DNA of 64,000 nt, from the NCBI RefSeq assembly GCF_018437275.1, contig NZ_JAAMFK010000008.1, forward strand, positions 1 through 64,000, in the 5' to 3' direction. Position 1 is the first letter of the stretch. Each line of letters begins with the position of its first letter. The DNA comes from Fructobacillus broussonetiae (lineage in GTDB: Bacteria; Bacillota; Bacilli; Lactobacillales; Lactobacillaceae). The position numbers and the translations under genes were made by a program. Below the pieces are notes generated by a model, which saw nothing but the letters and a program-made list of their open reading frames with translations, made no database searches and was not told the DNA's origin. Positions 16,228-23,743 of this stretch are shown here, piece by piece.

Positions 16228-16929
16228 ATGCACCATCGCAATGGACAGTTCTACGAACTGACAACAACGCAATTCTTGTTCTATTTCATCTTTTCGTTGA
16301 CCTTGGATGGATTGGGAAACGGAATGTCTGTCTCCACGAATTTGGGTTCCGCCCCATGGACGGCCGGTTCTGCGAACTTGGCTCACTGGACTGGATTACC
16401 CATTGCCCTCTTCTTGGCATTGACCTCCGTTCTGGTGGCTACCGCGAACATTTTCTTCTCGCGCAAGTTGGACTGGAAGCGTTTCTTCGGAAACATCCTC
16501 TTCGGTGTGATGTTCTCCTTCTTGGCAGGTATCTTCACGACCCTCTTCATTAACGCCGGCATCCCAAAGAGTCCACTCTGGTTTAAGGTGATTTTTGACA
16601 TCGTGGGGCTCACCATCGTTGGGGTTGGAATTTCCATCTACCAGCGGGTAAACGTCATTCTCCACCCAATCGATGATTTGACCAACATCCTGCGCTTCTC
16701 CTACTTTAAGGGATCCGCGCCAAAGGCTCAGATGAGCAACTTCATCGTGGCCATCTTCATCTCATTAACTTGCTGGTTATTCTCTGGAACGATTGTGGCC
16801 CTGAACTTCGGAACGGCCTTCGCCTTCTTCTGCCAGGGTTCCATCATCGCCTTCTCCGACCGCTTTGTTTTCCCAAGCCTCGTCCACGGAAACATGGCGA
16901 AGTCTCACAAGGACATCCCACAACAATAA
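16228..16929 (+). CDS. YczE/YyaS/YitT-type membrane protein
   Basis: A 233-aa protein with five to six membrane helices. DGLGNGMSVSTNLGSAPW, followed by an alternating helix pattern with GVGISIYQR and HPIDDLTNIL, is typical of the YczE/YitT membrane family. The molecular function is unknown; B. subtilis YczE is reported to affect surfactin-related membrane processes. AAAAGGAGG lies 7 nt before the ATG. It lies 62 bp after rlmCD without an obvious terminator and ends before a strong bidirectional hairpin. Confidence 0.75.
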   Translation: MHHRNGQFYELTTTQFLFYFIFSLTLDGLGNGMSVSTNLGSAPWTAGSANLAHWTGLPIALFLALTSVLVATANIFFSRKLDWKRFFGNILFGVMFSFLAGIFTTLFINAGIPKSPLWFKVIFDIVGLTIVGVGISIYQRVNVILHPIDDLTNILRFSYFKGSAPKAQMSNFIVAIFISLTCWLFSGTIVALNFGTAFAFFCQGSIIAFSDRFVFPSLVHGNMAKSHKDIPQQ

Positions 16930-16966
16930 GCTGGGCGCCAACAAATAAACAATAAAAAAGCAAAAC

Positions 16967-16996
16967 AAAAAGCCGACTCGCTTGAGTCGGCTTTTC
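16967..16996. terminator. Bidirectional terminator, convergent YczE-type gene and folT
   Basis: AAAAGCCGACTC and GAGTCGGCTTTT are perfect 12-bp arms with a loop of six bases, with A/T tracts on both sides. Confidence 0.9.
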
Positions 16997-17010
16997 TTTA
17001 TGCTATTCAA

Positions 17011-17592
17011 TTATGCTTTAAAAAATCGCTTTGAAATGTCATGAACGACTGGATTGTTTAACACAAAGTAGGTCATCACCAATTGAATTGGGAAGAAGAT
17101 GATGTTCTTCGGCAAGCGGGTCGCCATCATCGAAAAGTAAACGGACCAGGATTTGTGGGCCGAATACAAGATGGTCAACGCCGCTGTATTGATGATTAAA
17201 TTAACCACAATCGTGATTAACAGCACGGCGAGAATAACCTTCCACCAAGCAACCTTTGCGTCCTGCTTTTCCTGGTAGAAAAGAGACCCGTAGATTAGCC
17301 CGGCAAGAAGTACTCCGATGGCCATCACCGGTGACCAGTGACCGCCACCAAAGAAAGTGGTTTTGACGAAGTCCAAAAGGACCATCGTCATGGCTGTCCA
17401 CAGCGGGCCGAAAAACTTTCCCATCAGGCTGGAAGCCAGAAAGACAAAGGAAATCCGAAGAATCTGCGTCGTGATGGAAAGCCGGCCCAAGATAAAGGAC
17501 ATGGCAATCAAAACCGACAGCAAGACCAGCTGTTGGACGGTGAGCTTGGGCAGCGCCCAAACCTTAAAAGACGTGCGTGTCTGATTGTTCAT
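17011..17592 (-). CDS. folT: Folate ECF transporter S component
   Basis: A 193-aa membrane protein with six helices that binds folate and pairs with a shared ECF energising module (EcfA-A'-T), which is not in this window. The tract RLSITTQILRISFVFLASSLMGKFFGPLW is characteristic of FolT, and the C-terminal MATRLPKNIIFFPIQ segment contains the coupling helix region. The start was chosen at 17592, 9 nt after GAGGAGG. The assignment is strongly supported by the tetrahydrofolate riboswitch directly upstream, which also shows that expression falls when reduced folates are plentiful. Confidence 0.95.
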   Translation of the reverse strand: MNNQTRTSFKVWALPKLTVQQLVLLSVLIAMSFILGRLSITTQILRISFVFLASSLMGKFFGPLWTAMTMVLLDFVKTTFFGGGHWSPVMAIGVLLAGLIYGSLFYQEKQDAKVAWWKVILAVLLITIVVNLIINTAALTILYSAHKSWSVYFSMMATRLPKNIIFFPIQLVMTYFVLNNPVVHDISKRFFKA

Positions 17593-17627
17593 ATGATTGA
17601 ACCTCCTCAAAGAAGCGTCCACCTATT

Positions 17628-17720
17628 GTTGGTGAATGCGGAACTCGCACCGCACATTCCTGTTTCGTCGCTTGTTCACATTCCGTTCCAAGCGCACTTA
17701 ACGCACGAGTTCCTACCCCA
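17628..17720 (-). promoter_or_regulatory. Tetrahydrofolate (THF) riboswitch
   Basis: On the minus strand the conserved elements of the THF (folT) riboswitch appear in order: stem arm AACTCG, the invariant GCGTTAAGTG, GCGCTTG paired with CAAGCG, GGAATGTGAA, ACGAA, GCGGTG, closing arm CGAGTT, then GCATTCACC. This matches the RF01831-type consensus as I remember it. It ends about 35 nt before the folT start; the downstream GGTGGACG and GAGGAGG could give translational control. Confidence 0.9.
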
Positions 17721-17758
17721 TAAATTTTATGTGTTGCATCTGCAGCTGCAACTTATTT

Positions 17759-17767
17759 ATTATACCA
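17759..17767 (-). promoter_or_regulatory. Extended -10 promoter of folT
   Basis: TGGTATAAT on the minus strand (hexamer 17759-17764) is a perfect extended -10. No clear -35 is present, as expected for extended -10 promoters. The start point would be near 17752, so the riboswitch is fully transcribed. Confidence 0.65.
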
Positions 17768-17829
17768 GTTTTTAGAAGGCCGTTTCTGTCTTAAAAAAGT
17801 GTTATTCAGTTTTCGAATAAGGATAATAA

Positions 17830-17860
17830 AAAAGTCAAACCCGGACCGGGTCTGACTTTT
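17830..17860. terminator. Terminator of the 52-aa gene; complete copy of the dispersed repeat
   Basis: The arms AAAAGTCAAACCCGG and CCGGGTCTGACTTTT form a long, nearly perfect hairpin with T-runs. It holds the full version of a motif that recurs at six other intergenic sites in the window. Confidence 0.8.
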
Positions 17861-17870
17861 CCGTTTCTAT

Positions 17871-18029
17871 TTAATGATACAAAATCAAAGCCGAAGCCTT
17901 CGTCATGGACTGTGCGTACTGCACGTCAATAATTTCGTGGTCCTGGTTTTGTAACTCTTCGAGTGCCTGGTTCAACTTTTGCGTGAACTCTTCTTCAGAC
18001 ACTTTTCCTACAACGAGTTTGCTTAGCAT
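17871..18029 (-). CDS. 52-aa Cse60/DUF2758-like small protein
   Basis: A short ORF starting MLSKLVVGKVSEEEF and ending SALILYH. An amphipathic helix (EEEFTQKLNQALEEL) is followed by the strand HEIIDVQYAQS, and the C-terminal SALILYH resembles the short Cse60/DUF2758 proteins that I know from Firmicutes. It would be cytosolic; function unknown. GAAGGCGAG precedes the ATG, and the hairpin at 17830-17860 follows the stop codon. It sits alone between folT and prfC on the minus strand. Confidence 0.72.
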   Translation of the reverse strand: MLSKLVVGKVSEEEFTQKLNQALEELQNQDHEIIDVQYAQSMTKASALILYH

Positions 18030-18075
18030 GTTCTCGCCTTCTTTCTATGTTCACTTCGAGTATAGCACTCAAAAT

Positions 18076-18107
18076 AAAAAACACTAGTCAAAAGGCTAGT
18101 GTTTTTT
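18076..18107 (-). terminator. Terminator of prfC
   Basis: AAAAAACACTAG and CTAGTGTTTTTT arms with an 8-nt loop lie immediately after the prfC stop codon. Confidence 0.88.
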
Positions 18108-18109
18108 CA

Positions 18110-19621
18110 TTACATCTTTGCTTCCAAGTCCACGTCAGGGTACTTGTCCTTGAACCAGTTCAACGCGAATTGGTTTTCAAACAAGAATACCGGACGGTCG
18201 TAGCGATCCTTCACGAGCATGTTACGTGAAGATGCCATCTTTTCATCAACTTGGTCAGGATTAATCCAACGAGCAACCTTTGAACCGATTGGTTCGAATT
18301 GGATGGCCACGTTGTATTCGTTTTCCATTCGGAACTTGAACACTTCAAACTGCAACTGTCCAACGGCTCCAAGGATGTACTCGTTTGAGTTCCAGGCCTT
18401 GTAGAGCTGAATCGTTCCTTCTTGCACCAGCTGGGTGATTCCCTTGTGGTAGGACTTCTGCTTCATGACATCCTTCGCGATGACCTTATTGAAGTACTCA
18501 GGCGCAAAGGTTGGCAAGTCAGGGTAAGTGATTTTCTTCTTACCAGAGTAAATCGTGTCACCAATTTGGTAGTTACCCGTATCGTAGATACCAATGATAT
18601 CCCCGGGCACGGCGTTTTCAACGTTTTCACGTTCTTCAGCCATAAACTGGGTCACGTTGGCCAAACGGAGTTTCTTCCCTGTTCGAGAAAGCGTGACGTC
18701 CATCCCCTTCTTGAACTCACCAGAAACGATTCGCGCAAAGGCGATGCGGTCACGGTGACGGGGATCCATGTTGGCCTGGATTTTGAAGATGAAGGCGGAG
18801 AACTGATCGGAATCAGGCGTGATCTTTTCGTCGTCCACCGTTTCAATTCCGGCTGGTTGTGGCGCGTACTTCAAGTACTCTTCCAAGAATTCCGTCACAC
18901 CGAATCCGGCCAAAGCGGAACCGAAGAAGACAGGCGTCAACTTTCCGTTTTGAACAGCTTCTTGGTCAAAGTCGTTTCCGGCTTCTTCCAAGAGTTCCAC
19001 TTCTTCCATTCCTTCTTCACGAATTTCTGGGTGGTCCGTGGCGTTCTTAAACGGAATCATGTCCTTTTCTTGCAAGTCGTAGATTCCTTGCAAAATTTGT
19101 CCAGAACCGATTGGCCAGTTCATTGGGAAGGCTTGGATACCAAGCGTTGATTCAATTTCGTCAACCAGGTCAAAGGGTGAACGGGCATCACGGTCAATCT
19201 TGTTAAAGAAGGTGAAGACCGGGATTCCACGCTTTGAGACAATCTCAAAGAGCTTCTTCGTCTGGGACTCGATACCCTTGGCGGCGTCGACAACCATGAC
19301 AACGGAGTCAACGGCCATCAATGTCCGGTACGTATCTTCAGAGAAATCTTCGTGACCAGGGGTGTCCAGGATGTTAATTCGCTTACCTTCATAGTCAAAC
19401 TGCAAAACAGATGACGTAACGGAGATTCCACGTTGCTGCTCAATCGCCATCCAGTCGGACGAGGCCAATTTCTTAGAGCCACGTCCCTTAACTGTTCCGG
19501 CTTCACGAATCACTCCCCCGTGTAGCAGGAGTTGTTCCGTCAAGGTTGTCTTACCCGCATCGGGGTGAGAGATGATGGCGAATGTGCGCCGTGTTTTTAG
19601 TTGGTCTTTAAAGTCTGTCAT
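18110..19621 (-). CDS. prfC: Peptide chain release factor 3
   Basis: A 503-aa translational GTPase that recycles RF1 and RF2 from the ribosome after termination. The G1 motif is [13 protein letters not shown]2 lies around RGISVTSS, G3 is [12 protein letters not shown] and G4 is FFNKIDRD. The RF3-specific C-terminal domain carries VARWINPDQ and the [22 protein letters not shown] ending. The single polypeptide is slightly shorter than the E. coli protein but covers all domains. The gene is monocistronic, with hairpin terminators at its 3' end and between it and oppF. Confidence 0.97.
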   Translation of the reverse strand: MTDFKDQLKTRRTFAIISHPDAGKTTLTEQLLLHGGVIREAGTVKGRGSKKLASSDWMAIEQQRGISVTSSVLQFDYEGKRINILDTPGHEDFSEDTYRTLMAVDSVVMVVDAAKGIESQTKKLFEIVSKRGIPVFTFFNKIDRDARSPFDLVDEIESTLGIQAFPMNWPIGSGQILQGIYDLQEKDMIPFKNATDHPEIREEGMEEVELLEEAGNDFDQEAVQNGKLTPVFFGSALAGFGVTEFLEEYLKYAPQPAGIETVDDEKITPDSDQFSAFIFKIQANMDPRHRDRIAFARIVSGEFKKGMDVTLSRTGKKLRLANVTQFMAEERENVENAVPGDIIGIYDTGNYQIGDTIYSGKKKITYPDLPTFAPEYFNKVIAKDVMKQKSYHKGITQLVQEGTIQLYKAWNSNEYILGAVGQLQFEVFKFRMENEYNVAIQFEPIGSKVARWINPDQVDEKMASSRNMLVKDRYDRPVFLFENQFALNWFKDKYPDVDLEAKM

Positions 19622-19640
19622 AATGTCTTTATTCTACCCG

Positions 19641-19690
19641 AAAAAAGCAGCCAGGGCTAGAGACGATTATGTCCTAGTGGCTGCTTTTTT
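19641..19690 (-). terminator. Terminator of the opp operon
   Basis: AAAAAAGCAGCCA and TGGCTGCTTTTTT arms with an inner GGGCTAG/CTAG-like continuation lie 3' of oppF. It also separates oppF from prfC. Confidence 0.85.
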
Positions 19691-19734
19691 GATTTAGAGG
19701 AATGGCTATTCTTCTTTATGAGAGATGAGTCTAA

Positions 19735-20670
19735 TTAACGTTGCTCGTCTTTGTAACGATCAACTTCGGCTTCGGTCCCAAGAACAAAGTGTCCTTTTTC
19801 AACCTCAACCATGTGACGTTCTTGACCGTCCTTTTCAAAGGATGGGTCGTAAGATTGTACGCGGCGGGCCTTTTCCTTCACAGGGTCCGGTTCAGGAACC
19901 GCCGAAAGCAAAGACTTCGTGTACGGGTGCAAGGGGTGGTTGTAAACCTGGTCGGCTGTTCCCAGCTCAACCAACTTACCCCAGTGCAAGACTCCGATTC
20001 GATCCGACAAGTACTTCACCATCGCCAAGTCGTGGGCGATGAATAAGTAAGTTAAACCGTGGTCCTTTTGCAACTTAGCAAGCAAGTTAACCACCTGGGC
20101 TTGAACGGAAACGTCCAAGGCCGAAATTGGTTCGTCGGCAATGATGAACTTTGGCTTAACGGCCAAAGCACGGGCAATTCCGATTCGCTGCTTCTGACCA
20201 CCGGAAAATTCGTGGGGGTAACGGGAAGCGTGGTCTTCGTTCAAACCAACCATGTGGAGCAAGTCCAAGACCTTTTGGCGGCGCTTTTTCTTGTCCTTTG
20301 AGTAACCGGCTTGGTCCAAACCTTCGCCCAAAATGTTTTCAACCGTCAAGCGGCCGTTCAATGAAGCCTGCGGGTCCTGGAAAATCATCTGCGCCTTGTG
20401 GCGGAATGCGGCCAGTTCCTTTTTCTTCATCGTTTGAACGTCTTGACCTTCAAAGTCAATTTCACCTGAGTCCGTGACATAGAGCTTCAAGATGGAACGA
20501 CCGATGGTCGTCTTTCCTGAACCTGATTCACCAACCAAACCGAAGGTTTCCCCTTCGTAAATGTCAAAGGACACGTTGTCGAGGGCTTTGTTTTCGTTTT
20601 TCTTACCCTTGTTGAAGGTTAAGTTCAGATTTTTAATTTCAATCTGCTTTCTTGCATCTGGATTTTGCAT
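19735..20670 (-). CDS. oppF: Oligopeptide ABC transporter ATPase OppF
   Basis: A 311-aa nucleotide-binding subunit of the peptide importer. Walker A is GESGSGKTT, the ABC signature is FSGGQKQRIGIARAL, Walker B is FIIADEP and the H-loop is IAHDL. A C-terminal oligopeptide-ABC extension (HPYTKSLLSAVPEPDP) is present. The LVELGTADQVYNHPLHPYT segment distinguishes F/D subunits from other ABC ATPases. Its ATG lies 1 bp beyond the oppD stop codon, so translation is coupled. It is the last gene of the operon. Confidence 0.95.
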   Translation of the reverse strand: MQNPDARKQIEIKNLNLTFNKGKKNENKALDNVSFDIYEGETFGLVGESGSGKTTIGRSILKLYVTDSGEIDFEGQDVQTMKKKELAAFRHKAQMIFQDPQASLNGRLTVENILGEGLDQAGYSKDKKKRRQKVLDLLHMVGLNEDHASRYPHEFSGGQKQRIGIARALAVKPKFIIADEPISALDVSVQAQVVNLLAKLQKDHGLTYLFIAHDLAMVKYLSDRIGVLHWGKLVELGTADQVYNHPLHPYTKSLLSAVPEPDPVKEKARRVQSYDPSFEKDGQERHMVEVEKGHFVLGTEAEVDRYKDEQR

Positions 20671-20671
20671 G

Positions 20672-21721
20672 TTAACCCTCCTTTACAAAGTGTTCCTGCC
20701 AGTAGGACTGGCGCTTAACGATTTCAGCTGGTGGCGTCACCTTAGGTGCGCGTTCGTCGAGCAACCAAGTGGCCGCTTCGTGGGTGGCTGACACTTTGAA
20801 GAACGGTGGTTGCTTTTCGTGGTCAATTTGAAGCGCGTAGGCGTTTCGGTTGGCAAAAGCATCACCCTTTGGCGGATACAAGAGATCCGGTGGCGTTCCA
20901 GGAATGGCATGCAGCGAACCAATGGCCGTTGACGTCGTTGGCATTGAAGAAAGCAAGCCCCACGTGTACGGGTGCTTTGGGTTATAGAAAATCTCGTTAA
21001 CCGTACCCTTTTCAACGATTTTACCGGCGTACATCACCGCCACGCGATCGGCGACGTCAGCGACAACACCCAAGTCGTGGGTGATGAAGATAACGGACAT
21101 GTTCCGCTTCTTCTGCTGGGCCTTCAACACGTTCAAGATTTGTGCTTGAATCGTCACGTCCAGGGCGGTCGTTGGTTCGTCGGCAATCAAGATATCTGGT
21201 TCAGCTGCCAAAGCGATAGCGATAACGGCACGTTGACGCATACCTCCAGACCACTGGTGAGGATAGTCGTTCAAGTGCTTTTCAGCATTAGGAATGCCAA
21301 CTTCCTTCATTAATTCCAAGGTGGCGTCAGCCGCTTCCTTTTCCTTGTAGCCCAAGTGCTTGATCATTGGTTCGGCAATCTGGTTTTTAATGGTCATTGT
21401 TGGATCCAACGAAGTCATGGGATCCTGAAAGACCATGGCAATCTTTGAGCCACGAACCTGGTCCCAATTCTTTTCTTGATAGGAAGCCAAGTTGTCGTCT
21501 CCAAGAAGGATTTGACTCCCCTCTTCAACTGTCGCGTTCTTGGCGTTCAAGCCAAGCAAGGTCCGCGTTGTCACCGACTTCCCCGAACCAGATTCCCCGA
21601 CAATCGCCAAGGTTTCACCGGAGAAGAGTTCAAAGTCAACCCCGCGGATGGCTTTGATGGTTCCCGCGTATGTTTCAAAGGAGACCGCTAAATTTTTTAC
21701 AGTTAAAATTGGCTGTGACAT
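20672..21721 (-). CDS. oppD: Oligopeptide ABC transporter ATPase OppD
   Basis: A 349-aa ATPase partner of OppF. It has Walker A GESGSGKSV, signature WSGGMRQRAVIAIAL, Walker B ILIADEP, H-loop ITHDL, and the C-terminal HPYTWGLLSSMP and PGTPPDL regions typical of OppD. The last codons overlap the region just before oppF, and AGGAGG-like sites precede both genes. It energises transport through OppB/OppC. Confidence 0.95.
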   Translation of the reverse strand: MSQPILTVKNLAVSFETYAGTIKAIRGVDFELFSGETLAIVGESGSGKSVTTRTLLGLNAKNATVEEGSQILLGDDNLASYQEKNWDQVRGSKIAMVFQDPMTSLDPTMTIKNQIAEPMIKHLGYKEKEAADATLELMKEVGIPNAEKHLNDYPHQWSGGMRQRAVIAIALAAEPDILIADEPTTALDVTIQAQILNVLKAQQKKRNMSVIFITHDLGVVADVADRVAVMYAGKIVEKGTVNEIFYNPKHPYTWGLLSSMPTTSTAIGSLHAIPGTPPDLLYPPKGDAFANRNAYALQIDHEKQPPFFKVSATHEAATWLLDERAPKVTPPAEIVKRQSYWQEHFVKEG

Positions 21722-21730
21722 ACAAGCCTC

Positions 21731-22753
21731 CTATTCGTCTAACATCTTTGGATCAAAGGCATCCCGCAATCCGTCTCCGAGGAGGACGAAGGCAAGGGAT
21801 ACAAGAACTAACAGCGTTGCTGGAATCAAGATTTGGTATGGGTAGTATTCCAACATTTGTTGCGCGTCGGCAATCAGCGTTCCAAGAGAAGCTGTCGGTG
21901 CCTTCACACCCAAGTTGATGGCGGACAAAACCGCTTCAAACATGATGGCCGCTGGAATGGTCATCATGACCTGAACGATGATGGTTCCGGCCATGTTTGG
22001 TACCAAGTGCTTAAAGGCAATCTTTGGACCGGATTCACCAAGCGTTTTAGCTGCCAAGACGAAATCACGTTCCTTGATGGTCAAAGTCTGGTTTCGAACC
22101 TGACGGGCCATCCCCGTCCAGTTGGTCAAGGCGATGGCCAAGATGATGGAACCAATTCCGGAACCGAAGAGCATGGCCAAAAGGGTAACAACAACCAACG
22201 TTGGCACGGCGGAAATAATTTCGATCCCACGCTGCATGGCCGTATCGGTCTTACCACCAAACCAACCAGAAACCAGACCGTAGGAAACACCGACGATGAG
22301 GTCGATGGCCGTGGCTGCTAAGGCAACGAACAACGAGATTCGAAGCCCAACCACGACACGCTTTCCAAGCGAACGTCCTAAGTTGTCCGTTCCAAGGATG
22401 AACTTTTCTTCGACGTTGTTTTGAGCGTAGACGTCAGTCCGATCAGCATTCCCAAGCACATGACCGGTTCCATTCCAGAATGGAATTGGAAGGCCAGACT
22501 TTGGTGGCAAGTTCTTGTAACGGGCCGCCTCGTTCGTGTTGAACTGGTTGGCATCGTTTTGTGAGGTAACCGCCGTTGAACCAATAGCAAAGACAATCGT
22601 TGCCGCCAAGAAGTAAAGAGAGATAACCGCCAGCTTATTTTTCTTCAATCGGTGCCAGACGGACTGCCAGAAAGACAATGTCGGCTTATTAATTTTTTCC
22701 GAGGCGGCTTCGTTTTTGATGCCGACCAAGTCAAAGGGGTGTGTGGCTTCCAT
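21731..22753 (-). CDS. oppC: Oligopeptide ABC transporter permease OppC
   Basis: A 340-aa inner-membrane permease. The N-terminal cytosolic segment precedes helix one (LAVISLYFLAATIVFAIG). A long extracellular loop follows, then the BPD_transp_1 domain with the EAA loop (KTLGESGPKIAFKHLVPNMAG) that contacts the ATPases. The downstream gap to oppD is 9 bp. It forms the translocation channel with OppB. Confidence 0.94.
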   Translation of the reverse strand: MEATHPFDLVGIKNEAASEKINKPTLSFWQSVWHRLKKNKLAVISLYFLAATIVFAIGSTAVTSQNDANQFNTNEAARYKNLPPKSGLPIPFWNGTGHVLGNADRTDVYAQNNVEEKFILGTDNLGRSLGKRVVVGLRISLFVALAATAIDLIVGVSYGLVSGWFGGKTDTAMQRGIEIISAVPTLVVVTLLAMLFGSGIGSIILAIALTNWTGMARQVRNQTLTIKERDFVLAAKTLGESGPKIAFKHLVPNMAGTIIVQVMMTIPAAIMFEAVLSAINLGVKAPTASLGTLIADAQQMLEYYPYQILIPATLLVLVSLAFVLLGDGLRDAFDPKMLDE

Positions 22754-22763
22754 GGCTTTCCTC

Positions 22764-23681
22764 CTAGTCCAAGCGAACGCGTGGGTCCACGATCGCTGTC
22801 AAAATATCAGTAATCAAGATCATGACCATCAACATCAGGGCGTACACGATGGTTGTTCCCATGATGACGGGGTAATCCTTTGTTGGGATGGATGAGACGA
22901 ACTGCTGTCCGATTCCAGGAATTGAGAAGATGTTTTCAACCAGGGTTGAACCCGTTAACAGGTTCGCCGTCATCGGTCCAATCAGCGTCAAAATCGGAAT
23001 CATCGAGTTTCGGTAGGCGTGCTTTTGGATCACTTGCCCTTCTCCGATTCCTTTGGCCCGGGCTAGCTGAATGTAGTCCGAGTGAAGAACGTCGATCATT
23101 TCAGAACGAACAAATCGCGTCGTGATAGCGGCTGGCGTTACAGCCAAAGCCAACGTTGGCAAGATGGTCTGTGAAAATGAATCCCCCCATCCAGAAACAG
23201 GCAACCAACCGAGGTTGTATCCGAAAACGAACAGCAAGACAATCGCCAAAATAAAGGATGGTGTTGAGATTCCAAGGGTTGAAAGGACACCGAGGATTCC
23301 GTCGGCCTTCTTGTTTTGGTTCTTAGCTGAAACGGCTCCAAACCACAAACCAGCAAGCACACCGACAACCAGGGCCTGCAATCCCAACTGAGCTGAGATT
23401 GGCAACCGCTGACCAATCAGCATCGAAACGAATTGGTTTTGGTACTGGAAGGAAGTCCCTAAGTCCCCGTGCAGCAGGTTGATTAAGTAGTCCCAGTACT
23501 GAACTAAGACTGGCTTATCCAAGCCATAGGTCGCATTCAACTGCGCAATGGTGTCTGCAGAAAGCTTTGGGTTGTTGTAGGGGGTTCCGGGTAGAACCTG
23601 CATCAAGAAGAAAGTGGCCGTGACCACAATCCAGAGCGTTGCAATCAAAATCAACGTTCTTTTTAATATATAGCGTGTCAT
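22764..23681 (-). CDS. oppB: Oligopeptide ABC transporter permease OppB
   Basis: A 305-aa permease with six helices. MTRYILKRTLILIATLWIVVTATF is the usual OppB start; the EAA-like loop is RAKGIGEGQVIQKHAYRNS and the protein ends ILTAIVDPRVRLD. It follows oppA after a 62-bp gap containing a weak terminator hairpin, and precedes oppC by 10 bp. Confidence 0.94.
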   Translation of the reverse strand: MTRYILKRTLILIATLWIVVTATFFLMQVLPGTPYNNPKLSADTIAQLNATYGLDKPVLVQYWDYLINLLHGDLGTSFQYQNQFVSMLIGQRLPISAQLGLQALVVGVLAGLWFGAVSAKNQNKKADGILGVLSTLGISTPSFILAIVLLFVFGYNLGWLPVSGWGDSFSQTILPTLALAVTPAAITTRFVRSEMIDVLHSDYIQLARAKGIGEGQVIQKHAYRNSMIPILTLIGPMTANLLTGSTLVENIFSIPGIGQQFVSSIPTKDYPVIMGTTIVYALMLMVMILITDILTAIVDPRVRLD

Positions 23682-23711
23682 GGTGAGTTCTCCTTTTTCC
23701 TGCTATGTACG

Positions 23712-23733
23712 AAAAACGGCCGAAGCCGCCTTT
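23712..23733 (-). terminator. Intercistronic attenuator between oppA and oppB
   Basis: On the minus strand a CGGC-TTCG-GCCG tetraloop hairpin is followed by five T residues. It would let part of the transcripts stop after oppA, giving more binding protein than permease; this is a common arrangement for importers. Confidence 0.6.
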
Positions 23734-23743
23734 CCTAATCGGA

